The notes below the pieces were generated by a model, which ran no database searches, was not told where the DNA came from, and saw nothing but the letters and a program-made list of their open reading frames with translations. Made by a program: the position numbers and the translations under genes. DNA of 64,000 nucleotides from Clostridiales bacterium (lineage in GTDB: Bacteria > Bacillota > Clostridia > Christensenellales > Borkfalkiaceae), in NCBI GenBank assembly GCA_015069425.1, contig SVIP01000005.1, positions 62,001 through 126,000 of the forward strand. Reading direction: 5' to 3'. Below are positions 19,266 to 30,139 of this stretch, piece after piece; position 1 is the first letter of the stretch, and every line of letters starts with the position of its first letter.

Positions 19266-20558
19266 TTACTTCAAGAAACCCTTATAGTTTTTCATCATTA
19301 TTTGTGATTGAAGTGCTTGTTCAAATTCAAGTGCAACTGATACTATAATCAATAAACCAGTAGCACTAAATACGTTCATCAAGCCTTCTCCACCAACTGC
19401 CTTAAACACTAAAGACGGAATTAATGCAAGCGCGGCAAGGAAGATTGCACCGAAGAGTGTAATTCTATTAGAAACTCTTCTTAAGTAATCTGCAGTAGGC
19501 TTACCAGGTCTTGTACCTGGAATAAAGCCACCGTTTCCTTGAATACTCTTACTAATATCGTCAGGATTGAATTGGATTTGGTTATAGAAATATGCAAAGA
19601 ATAAAATCAATACACATAAAATAACTGTATGCACCCATGATCCTGCGCCAACGTTTCTAAGCCACCAGTTGTCCTTAATTTGGAACAAGTTCATAATTAA
19701 GTCAGGGAAACTTAAGATCGCAAAAGCAAAGATCAACGGCATAACGCCTGATGCATTTACTTTGATCGGAATGTGGGTAGATTGTCCACCGTACATTTTT
19801 CTTCCCTTAACTTGCTTAGCGTATTGAACGGGAACTTTTCTTTCCGCACCGTTAACTGCTACAATCGCACCAAAGATAACAATGGCTGCTACAACGAAGC
19901 CAATCAATGTCCAAGTTGTTTTCATTGCTAAACCAGGAACAGTAAGGTTGTTAATTTCAGCAAGTAACAACGTACCAGCGGTTGATAAGATACCTGCGAA
20001 GATTAATAACGAAATACCGTTAGAAACACCGTAATCAGTTATTCTTTCGCCCAACCACATAGTAAGCGCTGCACCAGCAGTATAAACTATTACTAAGAAA
20101 GCATAACTTAAGAATTTACCAAAACCTTTATCGTCAAATAAAGCACCAAAATCTATACCACCGTTTCCGCCAAATGCAACCAAAATACCTATTGCTTGCG
20201 CTATAGCAAGAACGAGTGTTAAAATTCTCGTATAAGCATTTATCTTTCTTCTGCCTTCTTCACCTTGCTTACTCAATCTTTCTAACGCAGGAATACCTAC
20301 GGTTAAAAGTTGAATAATAATTGATGCGTTGATATATGGGCCAATACCCATTGCTAAGAACGTACCGCTAGATAACGCTCCGCCTGATACTGCGCTCATT
20401 ATCTCTAAGAAAGTGTATTCGTTTAATCCATCTAACGTATTTACGCCCGGTACTGGGATATAACAACCCAATCTGTACACGAAAATAAGCGCAATCGTTA
20501 TAAGAATTTTACGTCTTACTTCTTTGATTTTGAACGCATTTATTATTGTTTGAAACAT
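19266..20558 (-). CDS. secY: Preprotein translocase subunit SecY
   Basis: IPVPGVN, NASIIIQLL, QGEEGRRKINAYTR, GNGGFIPGTRPGKPTADYL. Confidence 0.97.
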   Translation of the reverse strand: MFQTIINAFKIKEVRRKILITIALIFVYRLGCYIPVPGVNTLDGLNEYTFLEIMSAVSGGALSSGTFLAMGIGPYINASIIIQLLTVGIPALERLSKQGEEGRRKINAYTRILTLVLAIAQAIGILVAFGGNGGIDFGALFDDKGFGKFLSYAFLVIVYTAGAALTMWLGERITDYGVSNGISLLIFAGILSTAGTLLLAEINNLTVPGLAMKTTWTLIGFVVAAIVIFGAIVAVNGAERKVPVQYAKQVKGRKMYGGQSTHIPIKVNASGVMPLIFAFAILSFPDLIMNLFQIKDNWWLRNVGAGSWVHTVILCVLILFFAYFYNQIQFNPDDISKSIQGNGGFIPGTRPGKPTADYLRRVSNRITLFGAIFLAALALIPSLVFKAVGGEGLMNVFSATGLLIIVSVALEFEQALQSQIMMKNYKGFLK

Positions 20559-20582
20559 TTTGCCCTCCCTATTTTAGTGGGT

Positions 20583-21029
20583 TTAGATTTGTTCTGCCTT
20601 GCCACCAGCCTTTTCAATAGCGTCTTTAGCTGCTGCAGAGAATCCTGCTGCTTTTACTGTTAACGCTTTAGTTAAAGTGCCGTTGCCCAAAACTTTTAAT
20701 CCTACGCTTCCCTTAACGACTTTGATAAGTCCTTTTTCGTTAAGTACTTCCATATCCACTACGGAGTTAGCTTCAAATCCTTCGAGAGCCGAAAGATTTA
20801 CAACGCTGTAAACTTTTCTAAAATGGTTATTGAAGCCACGTTTCGGAATTCTTCTGATTAAAGGCATTTGTCCGCCTTCAAATCCGGGACGAACACCGCC
20901 ACCGCTTCTTGCCCATTGTCCTTTATGTCCCTTACCGCTAGTTTTGCCAAGACCTGAACCAATTCCTCTTCCGAGTCTTTTCTTTGAGGTCGTTGCGCCC
21001 ATAGCGGGACTTAATTCACCTAATCTCAT
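20583..21029 (-). CDS. rplO: 50S ribosomal protein L15
   Basis: [51 protein letters not shown]. Confidence 0.97.
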   Translation of the reverse strand: MRLGELSPAMGATTSKKRLGRGIGSGLGKTSGKGHKGQWARSGGGVRPGFEGGQMPLIRRIPKRGFNNHFRKVYSVVNLSALEGFEANSVVDMEVLNEKGLIKVVKGSVGLKVLGNGTLTKALTVKAAGFSAAAKDAIEKAGGKAEQI

Positions 21030-21061
21030 TTTATTACTCCTTGATATTTGTTAATAGCGAC

Positions 21062-21265
21062 TTAAATCTTTTCTACTTTCACAAGATAGTTAACCTTTGC
21101 AATCATTCCGAGAATGCATGGGTTTTCATCATGGATACGGAAAGAACGAATCTTCTTAAGTCCTAAAGCCGCTACGATTTTCTTGTGTTGCGGCAATACT
21201 GCTATCGTGCTCTTAACAAGCGTAACTTTTATTTTGCCGGTTTCAGCTTTCTTTGCCTTTGCCAT
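21062..21265 (-). CDS. rpmD: 50S ribosomal protein L30
   Basis: KIKVTLVKSTIAVLPQHKKIVAALGLKKI; operon position. Confidence 0.96.
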   Translation of the reverse strand: MAKAKKAETGKIKVTLVKSTIAVLPQHKKIVAALGLKKIRSFRIHDENPCILGMIAKVNYLVKVEKI

Positions 21266-21278
21266 AAAAGTACCCTCC

Positions 21279-21800
21279 TTAACCGTTGATTTCTTCGACG
21301 GATTTACCGCGAATAGCTGCTATTTGTTCAGCAGTTCTTAATTCTTTAAGCCCAGCAAGTGCTGCTTTTACACAGTTGATGGGGTTGTTTGTTCCGTGTG
21401 ACTTAGTTCTGATGTTGGTAATACCAACAGCTTCCATTACCGCACGAACAGGACCACCTGCTATAACACCGGTACCTTCTGCAGCCGGCATCATGAGAAC
21501 TGAACCGCTACCGAATTTACCCAATACTTCGTGAGGAATACTAGTTCCTAAAAGTGATACAGGGAACATGTTCTTCTTTGCTCTAAGCGTAGCCTTATCA
21601 ATTGCTTCGGGTACTTCTTTTGCTTTACCCATTGCGCAACCTACCTTGCCTGCGCCGTCGCCTACTACTACGAGAGCGGCAAATCTCATATTTCTACCAC
21701 CCTTAACAGTCTTGGTAACACGATTTACACAGATAAGCTTTTTAACTAAGCCGTCATTTTCTTCCGCCTTTCTGGGCGCTCTGTTATTATCTCTTGCCAT
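21279..21800 (-). CDS. rpsE: 30S ribosomal protein S5
   Basis: [43 protein letters not shown]. Confidence 0.97.
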   Translation of the reverse strand: MARDNNRAPRKAEENDGLVKKLICVNRVTKTVKGGRNMRFAALVVVGDGAGKVGCAMGKAKEVPEAIDKATLRAKKNMFPVSLLGTSIPHEVLGKFGSGSVLMMPAAEGTGVIAGGPVRAVMEAVGITNIRTKSHGTNNPINCVKAALAGLKELRTAEQIAAIRGKSVEEING

Positions 21801-21820
21801 TTTCTTTTCTCCTTGATTTT

Positions 21821-22189
21821 TTAGAATTCTAAGCCGCCCTTTCTTGCGCCGTCTGCTAAACTAGCAACACGACCGGTGTAAAGATAACCGCCTCTGTCAA
21901 ATACAACTGCGCTGATCTTCTTCGACTTTGCCTTCTTTGCGAGAAGTTCGCCTACTGCGAACGCCTGCGCCTTTCTGTCTTTGCCTTCAAAAGTTCCTTT
22001 AAGTTCTTTATCAAGCGTTGACGCCGTAACCAAGGTGTTACCTTTAACGTCGTCTATAAGCTGAGCATAAATATGAGTTAAGCTTCTGTATACTGAAAGT
22101 CTGGGAGTTTCCGCAGTTCCTTTTACTTTTGCTCTAACTCTCTTATGTCTTTTTAATCTGTCTTTATTCTTGTTGATTTTCGTAATCAT
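21821..22189 (-). CDS. rplR: 50S ribosomal protein L18
   Basis: [63 protein letters not shown]. Confidence 0.97.
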   Translation of the reverse strand: MITKINKNKDRLKRHKRVRAKVKGTAETPRLSVYRSLTHIYAQLIDDVKGNTLVTASTLDKELKGTFEGKDRKAQAFAVGELLAKKAKSKKISAVVFDRGGYLYTGRVASLADGARKGGLEF

Positions 22190-22286
22190 AGTTTTTTACT
22201 CCTGTTTAATAACTTTTCGCACTAAAAGTGCACTCGGCAGACGCACTAAAACTTTAAGTGCGTCCACTAAAAGCCCTTTAAATCTA

Positions 22287-22832
22287 TTAACCTTTACCGC
22301 CAGCGGCCTTACCAACCTTACGATCGATAACTTCGTCACTGTAACGAATTCCGTATCCGTGGTAGGGTTCAGGTTCTCTATAGCCTCTTACCATCGCTGC
22401 AAATTGACCAACTTTTTCCTTGTCAATTCCGCTTACGGTAATTTCCGTTTGTGAAGGACAATCGAGAGCAATTCCGTCGATTTCTTCAATTTCTACCGGA
22501 TGGCTAAAGCCGATGTTCATTACTACTTTTTTACCTTGTTTAGCAACTTTCCAACCTACACCATTCACGATTAAGGTTTTCTTGAAACCCTCGGTAACGC
22601 CTTTAATCATATTTGCGCAAAGTGCTCTGTAAAGACCGTGTTTTGCCTTGGTCGTTCCAAGTTCGTTTGCTCTTGTAAATCTGATAACTGCGCCCTCAAT
22701 GTTTGGGGTGATAACTGAATCGTATGCTTGTGTTAAAGTTCCTTTTGGTCCTTTAACAGTAATAACGTTGTCTTTAGCTTCTACGGTAACGCCTGCGGGG
22801 ATATTAATGATTGCATTTCCTATTCTTGACAT
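22287..22832 (-). CDS. rplF: 50S ribosomal protein L6
   Basis: MSRIGNAIINIPAGVTVEAKDNVITVKGPKGTL; REPEPYHGYGIRYSDEVI. Confidence 0.97.
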   Translation of the reverse strand: MSRIGNAIINIPAGVTVEAKDNVITVKGPKGTLTQAYDSVITPNIEGAVIRFTRANELGTTKAKHGLYRALCANMIKGVTEGFKKTLIVNGVGWKVAKQGKKVVMNIGFSHPVEIEEIDGIALDCPSQTEITVSGIDKEKVGQFAAMVRGYREPEPYHGYGIRYSDEVIDRKVGKAAGGKG

Positions 22833-22848
22833 AATCTAATACCTCCTA

Positions 22849-23235
22849 TTACCATACGTAAGCGAGAACTTCGCCACCTTGGTGTGCTTTCTTCGCTTCT
22901 TTACCGGTCATAATACCCTTAGATGTTGAAAGAATAGCAATTCCGAGTCCACCGAGTACTTGTGGAACTTCGTCTGTTCCTACGTATACTCTCAAACCAG
23001 GTTTACTTACTCTCTTAAGTCCGGTGATAACCTTTTGGTTTCCATCATATTTAAGGGTAATTTTTATAGTGCCCTGTACACCTTCAAGAATTTCAACGCC
23101 TGAAATATAACCTTCTCTAAGAAGAATATCTGCGATTGCTTTTTTGGTGTTTGATGCAGGGATTTCAACAGTTTCGTGCTTAGCCATAAGAGCGTTTCTT
23201 ATTCTGGTAAGCATATCTGCAATAACGTCTGTCAT
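22849..23235 (-). CDS. rpsH: 30S ribosomal protein S8
   Basis: [56 protein letters not shown]. Confidence 0.97.
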   Translation of the reverse strand: MTDVIADMLTRIRNALMAKHETVEIPASNTKKAIADILLREGYISGVEILEGVQGTIKITLKYDGNQKVITGLKRVSKPGLRVYVGTDEVPQVLGGLGIAILSTSKGIMTGKEAKKAHQGGEVLAYVW

Positions 23236-23249
23236 TTTACTGTCCTCCT

Positions 23250-23435
23250 TTACCAACTAGCCTTCTTAACGCCAGGAATTTGACCTTTGTATGCCAAATT
23301 TCTGAAACAAATACGGCAAATTCCGTACTTGCGAAGTACTGCATGCGGACGTCCGCAAATGCTGCATCTTGTGTAGGCTCTGGTGGAAAATTTAGCAGGC
23401 TTTTGCTGCTTATTTATCATTGCTTTTTTAGCCAT
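23250..23435 (-). CDS. rpsN: 30S ribosomal protein S14, zinc-type
   Basis: [47 protein letters not shown]. Confidence 0.97.
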   Translation of the reverse strand: MAKKAMINKQQKPAKFSTRAYTRCSICGRPHAVLRKYGICRICFRNLAYKGQIPGVKKASW

Positions 23436-23452
23436 TTTATAACTCCTTTACC

Positions 23453-24004
23453 TTACTTGTTTGCGAAGGGCAATCCGAGCATTGCAAGTAATTCTCTTGC
23501 TTCTTCGTCGGTTTTAGCCGTCGTCGTAATACAAATGTCAAATCCTCTTACTTTTTCTACTTGGTCGTATGAAATTTCAGGGAATACTAATTGTTCTTTT
23601 ACGCCCATTGAGTAGTTGCCTCTGCCATCAAAAGATTTCTTTGATACACCGCGGAAGTCTCTAACTCTTGGAAGTGCGATTGAAATGAATTTATCAAAAA
23701 ATTCATACATTCTGGTTCCTCTTAAGGTAACCTTCATACCAACGCTTTGACCTTCTCTAATTTTAAAGTTTGCAACTGATTTCTTTGCTGCCGTTAAAAC
23801 GGGTTTTTGTCCAGCAATTAATTCCAATTCCTTTTGAGCAAGTTGAACACTCTTAGAATTGTCTTTAACGTCACCAAGTCCGGAGTTAATCGTGATTTTT
23901 ACGAGTTTGGGAACTTGGTTTACGTTCTTGTAGTTGAACTTCTTTACCATTGCGGGGATAACCGTTTGGTCGTACAATACTTTAACTCTGTTTGCTTCTG
24001 CCAT
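23453..24004 (-). CDS. rplE: 50S ribosomal protein L5
   Basis: [51 protein letters not shown]. Confidence 0.97.
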   Translation of the reverse strand: MAEANRVKVLYDQTVIPAMVKKFNYKNVNQVPKLVKITINSGLGDVKDNSKSVQLAQKELELIAGQKPVLTAAKKSVANFKIREGQSVGMKVTLRGTRMYEFFDKFISIALPRVRDFRGVSKKSFDGRGNYSMGVKEQLVFPEISYDQVEKVRGFDICITTTAKTDEEARELLAMLGLPFANK

Positions 24005-24018
24005 TTCCGTTTACCTCC

Positions 24019-24408
24019 CTATTTCTCTTCTGCGGTTGCTTCCGCAGCTTTTTTGGTCTTTCTTTTGGTTGCTTTCTTTACTTCTTTAGCCTCTTTAGTA
24101 GCGTCTAATACTGCACCGCATTTCTTACATACACGAGCCTTTTTGTCGCCTTCGATTTGATAAGCAACTCTGGTCGCTTTGTTACATACGGGGCAAACAA
24201 CCATTACGTTAGAAGCATCAATTGCTCCTGATTGGTTTTGAATTGCACTAACTTCTTGTGCACTTCTTGCCTTCTTGTGCTTTTTCTGTACGTTGATTCC
24301 ATCAACGATTACTTTGTTAGCCTTGGGAAGAGCGGTCAAAACTTTTGCGGTCTTTCCAGCGTCCTTACCCGTTATAACTAAAACTGTGTCGTTCTTCTTA
24401 ACTTTCAT
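24019..24408 (-). CDS. rplX: 50S ribosomal protein L24 with Lys/Ala/Glu-rich C-terminal tail
   Basis: MKVKKNDTVLVITGKDAGKTAKVLTALPKANKVIVDGINVQKKHKK; CPVC...CKKCG. Confidence 0.96.
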   Translation of the reverse strand: MKVKKNDTVLVITGKDAGKTAKVLTALPKANKVIVDGINVQKKHKKARSAQEVSAIQNQSGAIDASNVMVVCPVCNKATRVAYQIEGDKKARVCKKCGAVLDATKEAKEVKKATKRKTKKAAEATAEEK

Positions 24409-24419
24409 AGTCTTTCTCC

Positions 24420-24788
24420 TTATAACACTTCGGGCGCAAGAGAGATAATACGCATATAGTCTTTATCTCTTAATTCTCTCGCTATCGGTCCAAAAATACG
24501 AGTTCCTCTCGGTTGTTTTTGGTTATCGATAATTACTGCTGCATTTTCGTCGAATCTTACGTATGTTCCGTCTTTTCTTCTAACGCCACTCGTTGATCTA
24601 ACGATAACTGCCTTAACTACGTCGCCCTTCTTTACTGCACCACCTGGGGTTGCAGTCTTTACGCTTGCGACGATTACATCTCCGATATTACCGGTTCTTC
24701 TGAAAGAGCCGCCGAGTACCCTGATGCACATCAATTCTTTAGCCCCAGAATTATCTGCAGCTTTTAATCTAGATTGTGGTTGTATCAT
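24420..24788 (-). CDS. rplN: 50S ribosomal protein L14
   Basis: [28 protein letters not shown]. Confidence 0.97.
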   Translation of the reverse strand: MIQPQSRLKAADNSGAKELMCIRVLGGSFRRTGNIGDVIVASVKTATPGGAVKKGDVVKAVIVRSTSGVRRKDGTYVRFDENAAVIIDNQKQPRGTRIFGPIARELRDKDYMRIISLAPEVL

Positions 24789-24799
24789 AGTGCGCCTCC

Positions 24800-25054
24800 T
24801 TATTTAGCCTTTTCGATGATTTCTGCTACTCTCCAGTTCTTGTCCTTTGAGAGTTTTCTGGTCTCAACGATAAGTACCTTATCGCCTACGCCACATGCAT
24901 TTTGTTCGTCGTGTGCTTTGAATTTATGAGTTTTCTTAATAGTTTTCTTATACAAGGGGTGTTTTGCCCTTTCTTCGATGGCTACTACTACTGTCTTATC
25001 CATCTTATCGGAAACAACAATACCGACTCTTTCTTTTCTTAAATTTCTTTCCAT
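24800..25054 (-). CDS. rpsQ: 30S ribosomal protein S17
   Basis: [45 protein letters not shown]. Confidence 0.97.
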   Translation of the reverse strand: MERNLRKERVGIVVSDKMDKTVVVAIEERAKHPLYKKTIKKTHKFKAHDEQNACGVGDKVLIVETRKLSKDKNWRVAEIIEKAK

Positions 25055-25066
25055 AATTCTCTACTC

Positions 25067-25267
25067 CTACGCCTTCGTCTGAAGTTCTCTTTCCCTTAAT
25101 ATAGTCTTAATTTTTGCAATATCTTTCTTGCAATTTTTAAGAGCTGCAGGGTTTTCCAACTGACCTATTGCGTGACGGAAACGAAGGTTAAATAATTCTT
25201 CAGAAAGTTCTTTTAACTTTGTATTTAATTCTTCGACCGTTAATTCGTGAAGTTCTTTCGTTCTCAT
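25067..25267 (-). CDS. rpmC: 50S ribosomal protein L29
   Basis: ELHELTVEELNTKLKELSEELFNLRFRHAIGQLENPAALK. Confidence 0.97.
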   Translation of the reverse strand: MRTKELHELTVEELNTKLKELSEELFNLRFRHAIGQLENPAALKNCKKDIAKIKTILRERELQTKA

Positions 25268-25707
25268 TAACCTTCACCGCCTTCTTCTTTTATTTGTTCA
25301 GCTACAACTTCCTTTTTGACGAATTTCGTCTTTACTGGGAGCTTATGTCCCGCAAGGCGCATAGCTTCTTTTGCGATTTCTTCTGAAACGCCTGACATTT
25401 CAAACAACACTCTACCGGGTTTTACTACTGCTACCCAGTATTCTACTGAACCTTTACCGCTACCCATACGACTGTCAGCAGGTTTCTTGGTTACAGGTTT
25501 GTGGGGGAATATATCAATCCATACTTTACCACCACGTTTAATAAATCTTGTCATAGCAACACGGGCTGCTTCGATTTGGTTTGATTTGATCCAACCTGGT
25601 TCTAATGCCACTAAACCGTAATCACCGTAAGCTATCTTATTACCTTTAGTACATTTACCGGTCATTCTACCACGATGTACTCTTCTTCTTTTTACTCTTT
25701 TAGGCAT
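25267..25707 (-). CDS. rplP: 50S ribosomal protein L16
   Basis: [43 protein letters not shown] extends to 25713. Confidence 0.97.
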   Translation of the reverse strand: MPKRVKRRRVHRGRMTGKCTKGNKIAYGDYGLVALEPGWIKSNQIEAARVAMTRFIKRGGKVWIDIFPHKPVTKKPADSRMGSGKGSVEYWVAVVKPGRVLFEMSGVSEEIAKEAMRLAGHKLPVKTKFVKKEVVAEQIKEEGGEG

Positions 25708-25715
25708 TAACATAA

Positions 25716-26381
25716 TTAAGCTTCGCCTCCTTCACTCTTCTTCTTGGGCGCACCGATAACTTCGCCTTTATAAATCCAGCACTTGATACCGATTACACCA
25801 AAAGTGGTGTGTGCTTCTGCAAGACCGTATTCAATGTCTGCTCTCAAAGTTTGAAGGGGAATTGAACCTTCGTGATAGCTTTCGCTACGAGCAATTTCTG
25901 CTCCGTCAAGACGTCCGCTTACCATTACTTTAATACCCTTAACTCCGCTTCTCATTGATCTGCCAATAGCTTGTTTCATTGCTCTTCTGAATGATGCACG
26001 TTTTTCAAGTTGTGCTGCAATACTTTCTGCTACTAATTGAGCGTCAGCGTCTGCTTTCTTAACTTCAGAAATATTGATTGAAATTTGTTTGCCACCGCAA
26101 ATTTTAGCAACGGTCTTTTTAATAACTTCAATTTCACTACCTTGCTTTCCGATAAGAACACCAGGACGTGCAGTATAAATCGTAATTGTGATTTTTGTTG
26201 CTGCCTTTTCGATGGCAATCTTTGAGATTGCAGCTTGGTAATATTTTTTCTTTAATACGTTGCGGATTTCATTGTCTTCTTTTACGTTTGCTGCAAAATC
26301 TTTCTTTTCAACAAACCAATGAGAATCCCAATCTTTAATTATTCCGACTCTTAAACCGTGCGGATTAACTTTTTGTCCCAT
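25716..26381 (-). CDS. rpsC: 30S ribosomal protein S3
   Basis: [37 protein letters not shown]. Confidence 0.97.
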   Translation of the reverse strand: MGQKVNPHGLRVGIIKDWDSHWFVEKKDFAANVKEDNEIRNVLKKKYYQAAISKIAIEKAATKITITIYTARPGVLIGKQGSEIEVIKKTVAKICGGKQISINISEVKKADADAQLVAESIAAQLEKRASFRRAMKQAIGRSMRSGVKGIKVMVSGRLDGAEIARSESYHEGSIPLQTLRADIEYGLAEAHTTFGVIGIKCWIYKGEVIGAPKKKSEGGEA

Positions 26382-26390
26382 AACGCCCTC

Positions 26391-26777
26391 CTACGCCTTT
26401 GCGTCCAACACAATCGTGATGTGGCTGGTACGCTTTAAAATTCTGAACGCTCTTCCCTGTGCTCTGGGCATTACCCTTTTGAGCGTTGGGCCTTGATCTG
26501 CGAAACAAGCAGCAACGAATAAGTTATCCTTATTCATACCGAGATTGTTTTCTGCGTTTGCAGCTGCAGACATCAATACCTTTCTGATGGGATCGGATGC
26601 TGACTTTGGAGTATTTTCCAAAATAGCAACCGCTTGCGTATAACTCTTGCCTCTGATAATGTCGAGTACGACTCTTACCTTATAAGGCGATATTCTGACG
26701 TGTTTGGCAACCGCTCTGGGGCGTCTGTCTTTATTTTCCGCAATTCTTGCGGTCTTTTCTCTCATATTTTTAGCCAT
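26391..26777 (-). CDS. rplV: 50S ribosomal protein L22
   Basis: [55 protein letters not shown]. Confidence 0.97.
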   Translation of the reverse strand: MAKNMREKTARIAENKDRRPRAVAKHVRISPYKVRVVLDIIRGKSYTQAVAILENTPKSASDPIRKVLMSAAANAENNLGMNKDNLFVAACFADQGPTLKRVMPRAQGRAFRILKRTSHITIVLDAKA

Positions 26778-26788
26778 TTTTTCGCCTC

Positions 26789-27070
26789 CTATCTACCACC
26801 GGTAGATTTTTCCGTTCCGCCGTGTCCTTTAAAGGTTCTGGTTGGAGAGAACTCACCGAGTTTACAACCTACCATATCTTCGGTAACGTATACGGGTACG
26901 TGTTTTCTGCCGTCATATACTGCGATTGTATGTCCTACCATTTGTGGGAAAATCGTTGACGACCTTGACCAAGTTTTTAAAACTTTCTTTTCGTTCTTTT
27001 CGTTTAATTCTTCTATTCTCTTTAAGAGTTTAGGTTCTACATAAGGACCTTTTTTAACACTTCTACTCAT
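26789..27070 (-). CDS. rpsS: 30S ribosomal protein S19
   Basis: [54 protein letters not shown]. Confidence 0.97.
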   Translation of the reverse strand: MSRSVKKGPYVEPKLLKRIEELNEKNEKKVLKTWSRSSTIFPQMVGHTIAVYDGRKHVPVYVTEDMVGCKLGEFSPTRTFKGHGGTEKSTGGR

Positions 27071-27080
27071 GTCGCTCTCC

Positions 27081-27908
27081 TTAATTTATCCTTGTAATGA
27101 TAAGTTTGTTAGAAGCCTTTTTATGCTTTCTGGTCTTATAACCGAGAGCAGGTTTACCCCAAGGAGTAACAGGCCCTGGCATACCGACTGGAGATTTACC
27201 TTCACCACCACCGTGTGGGTGATCACATGGGTTCATTACAACACCACGTACTGAAGGTCTGATACCTAAGTATCTTGTCTTGCCGGCCTTACCAATTCTG
27301 ATAATTTCGTGTTCTAAGTTACCAACTTGTCCAATTGTTGCTTTACAAGCTGCGAGAATATATCTCATTTCACCACTAGGCATTTTCAAAGTAACGTACT
27401 TTTCATCTCTTGCCATGATTTGTGCACTCATTCCTGCTGCTCTTGCAATTTGGCCACCTTTACCAGGTTGCATTTCAATGTTGTGAACCATTGTACCTAC
27501 AGGGATATCTTTAAGAGCAAGTGCGTTACCTGCTTTAATGTCTGCAGTAGGGCCACTCATAACTTTGTCGCCAACTTTTAAGCCAACTGGTGCAAGAATA
27601 TATGTCTTTGCGCCGTCTGCATAATATAAAAGTGCAATGTTTGCGCTACGGTTTGGATCGTATTCGATACTCTTTACCGTTGCAGGAATACCGTCTTTCA
27701 TTCTCTTGAAGTCGATGATACGGTATTTTCTTCTGTTTCCGCCACCGATATGGCGAACGGTTATTTTACCCTGTGCGTTTCTACCGCCACTCTTTCTTTG
27801 ATCTTCAAGAAGAGATTTTTCAGGTTTCTTTGCCGTTATTTCGTCAAATGCACTTACAGTCATAAAACGACGTGCAGACGAAGTCGGTTTATATCTTTTT
27901 ATAGCCAT
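27081..27908 (-). CDS. rplB: 50S ribosomal protein L2
   Basis: [37 protein letters not shown]. Confidence 0.97.
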   Translation of the reverse strand: MAIKRYKPTSSARRFMTVSAFDEITAKKPEKSLLEDQRKSGGRNAQGKITVRHIGGGNRRKYRIIDFKRMKDGIPATVKSIEYDPNRSANIALLYYADGAKTYILAPVGLKVGDKVMSGPTADIKAGNALALKDIPVGTMVHNIEMQPGKGGQIARAAGMSAQIMARDEKYVTLKMPSGEMRYILAACKATIGQVGNLEHEIIRIGKAGKTRYLGIRPSVRGVVMNPCDHPHGGGEGKSPVGMPGPVTPWGKPALGYKTRKHKKASNKLIITRIN

Positions 27909-27931
27909 TTTCTTGTTCCTCCATGGTTATA

Positions 27932-28222
27932 TTAGGACAACGAATCGAAGAACTCGATAGACTTACTGTCTGCCTTGAGTTGAACGATGGCCTTTTTGTA
28001 GTCAGGCGTATAACCTTCGTATCTGCCCTGTCTTTTAAGCTTTCCGCTTACGTTTGCGGTGTTTACCTTTTCAACGCTTACGCCGAAAATTTCTTCAATT
28101 GCAAGCTTAATTTGTGTTTTGTTTGCGTTTTTAGCAACTACAAAACTGTACTTCTTGTCTTTGATACCCGCATAGCTCTTTTCTGAGAGAAGGGGTTTAA
28201 TTATGATATCGTGTGCAGCCAT
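27932..28222 (-). CDS. rplW: 50S ribosomal protein L23
   Basis: [43 protein letters not shown]. Confidence 0.97.
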   Translation of the reverse strand: MAAHDIIIKPLLSEKSYAGIKDKKYSFVVAKNANKTQIKLAIEEIFGVSVEKVNTANVSGKLKRQGRYEGYTPDYKKAIVQLKADSKSIEFFDSLS

Positions 28223-28848
28223 TATTCTCCATAGACCTCCTCGATTTGTTGTACAGCTTGTTTGGACATTACGATTTTTGCGTTCTTAACAACGTCATAG
28301 GTGTTGATTTGGCTTGCTGCAATCGTTGAAACTGCAGGAATATTTGCACTTGCTCTCAACACTGCTTCATCAGCATTGTCCATAACTAAAAGTACGGTTT
28401 TTTCTAAATTGAACGCCTTGAGAAATGCTACCATTTCTTTGGTCTTTGCCTCAGCGACTTTGATTTCATCAATAAAAATCACTTCGTCATCTCTAATCTT
28501 TTGTGAAAGTGCTGATAAGAGAGCAACAGTCTTTGCTTTTGCGTTCATTTTCTTCGAGAAATCTCTCGACTTAGGTGCGAATACTACGCCACCTTTAACC
28601 CATTGAGGACTTCTGATAGAACCTTGTCTTGCTCTACCCGTTCCCTTTTGTCTCCAAGGTTTTGCACCACCGCCACGAACTTCGCTACGGGTAAGAGTGC
28701 TCTTTGTTCCTTGTCTTTCGTTTGCAAGTCTTGCAACTACTGCTTGATGGATAACCGATTCGTTATATTCGGCATTAAACAAAGCGTCAGCAAGTTCAAG
28801 AGTGCCTACTTCTTTTGCTTTCATATCGTATAATTTTACACTTGGCAT
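28222..28848 (-). CDS. rplD: 50S ribosomal protein L4
   Basis: [51 protein letters not shown]. Confidence 0.97.
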   Translation of the reverse strand: MPSVKLYDMKAKEVGTLELADALFNAEYNESVIHQAVVARLANERQGTKSTLTRSEVRGGGAKPWRQKGTGRARQGSIRSPQWVKGGVVFAPKSRDFSKKMNAKAKTVALLSALSQKIRDDEVIFIDEIKVAEAKTKEMVAFLKAFNLEKTVLLVMDNADEAVLRASANIPAVSTIAASQINTYDVVKNAKIVMSKQAVQQIEEVYGE

Positions 28849-28859
28849 AATCTTTCTCC

Positions 28860-29492
28860 TTACGCTTTAACGCTATTTCTCAAAGTTACGATTCCTTTTA
28901 CAGGACCGGGAACAGCACCTTTAACGAGGATTGCATTCCTTTCTTTGTCGACTTTTACAACTTCAAGATTCAAGATGGTTACGCTTTCACAACCCCAGTG
29001 TCCAGGAAGGTTCTTTCCTTTGAATACTCTTGAAGGGTTACTGATTGCACCCATTGAACCAGGTTCTCTGTGTACAGGGCCAACACCGTGAGTTTCTTTT
29101 AGTCTGTGTTGATTCCATCTCTTAATAACACCAGTAAAACCGTGTCCCTTTGAAACGCCTGAAACGTCGATCTTGTCGCCCGCTTGGAAAACGTCACAAG
29201 TTACAACTGAACCTACTGTCATTTCTTCAGCACTGTCAAGTTTGAATTCTTTCAAAACTTTTTGTGGTGCTACGCCTGCTTTCTTGAATAACCCTAATTG
29301 AGGTTTATTCAATGCTTTTTCGGTCGTTTCGCTAAAACCAAGCTTAACTGCCGAATAGCCGTCTCTTTCCAAAGTTTTTACCTGAACAACGGGACAAGGA
29401 CCTGCCTCGATTACCGTTACCGGAATAACTTTGCCGTCTGCAGAAAAGAGTTGTGTCATTCCCAACTTTCTGCCAATGATTGCTTTATTCAT
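28860..29492 (-). CDS. rplC: 50S ribosomal protein L3
   Basis: [39 protein letters not shown]. Confidence 0.97.
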   Translation of the reverse strand: MNKAIIGRKLGMTQLFSADGKVIPVTVIEAGPCPVVQVKTLERDGYSAVKLGFSETTEKALNKPQLGLFKKAGVAPQKVLKEFKLDSAEEMTVGSVVTCDVFQAGDKIDVSGVSKGHGFTGVIKRWNQHRLKETHGVGPVHREPGSMGAISNPSRVFKGKNLPGHWGCESVTILNLEVVKVDKERNAILVKGAVPGPVKGIVTLRNSVKA

Positions 29493-29535
29493 AGATAAAG
29501 TTCACCTCCGATATATATTATATAATGTTTATAAA

Positions 29536-29835
29536 TTACAATTTGATTTTGATATCAACACCAGCGGGCAAATGAATGCTGTCAAGAAGTTTTACGTTTG
29601 GTGAATAGATATCGATAAGTCTTTTGTGAGTTCTAATTTCGAACTGTTCGCGTGAATCCTTATATTTGTGGGGCGAACGAAGAATAGTAACTATTTCTTT
29701 TTCTGTAGGTAGTGGAATAGGTCCACTAATTTTCGCACCCGATTTCTTCATCGTTTCAACGATTCTTGATGCTGCTTGATCGAGCATTTCCGTGTCGTAA
29801 GACATCAATTTAATTCTGATTTTTTGACTTGCCAT
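29536..29835 (-). CDS. rpsJ: 30S ribosomal protein S10
   Basis: [43 protein letters not shown]. Confidence 0.97.
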   Translation of the reverse strand: MASQKIRIKLMSYDTEMLDQAASRIVETMKKSGAKISGPIPLPTEKEIVTILRSPHKYKDSREQFEIRTHKRLIDIYSPNVKLLDSIHLPAGVDIKIKL

Positions 29836-29910
29836 TTTTGTTTTCTCCTTTTTTACCTAACTTTACTGTGTTTGCTGTAAACTCTGCCGTGTGTGTCAAT
29901 TTTCTTTAAT

Positions 29911-29960
29911 AAAAAAATCATTCGCCGATACTTAAATTTTTTAAGTCGCTGCGAATGACT
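29911..29960 (-). terminator. Intrinsic terminator/attenuator in the S10 leader
   Basis: Minus strand AGTCATTCGC-AGCGACTTAAAAAATTTAAGTATCG-GCGAATGA followed by TTTTTTT, between the promoter and rpsJ. Confidence 0.75.
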
Positions 29961-29996
29961 TTACTAATTCTATTGAAGTTAGTCGCAGGGGTCTAG

Positions 29997-30020
29997 CCCC
30001 CACACTTGTCAACGGAAATT
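29997..30020 (-). promoter_or_regulatory. Bipartite motif AATTTCCGTTG-N5-TGTGGGGG in S10 leader
   Basis: Same spaced motif as at 15612-15635. Confidence 0.5.
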
Positions 30021-30081
30021 ATCTTTCGTTTTCACGATTTTAAGTAACTTCCCGTATCAACCCAGATTACACAGCCTAACT

Positions 30082-30110
30082 ATTATAACAAGTCATTACA
30101 ATAATGTCAA
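30082..30110 (-). promoter_or_regulatory. Consensus sigma-A promoter of the S10-spc-alpha superoperon
   Basis: TTGACA-N17-TATAAT, exact consensus. Confidence 0.9.
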
Positions 30111-30139
30111 CTGTTTTTTCATGGTTTTCTAAATTATTT

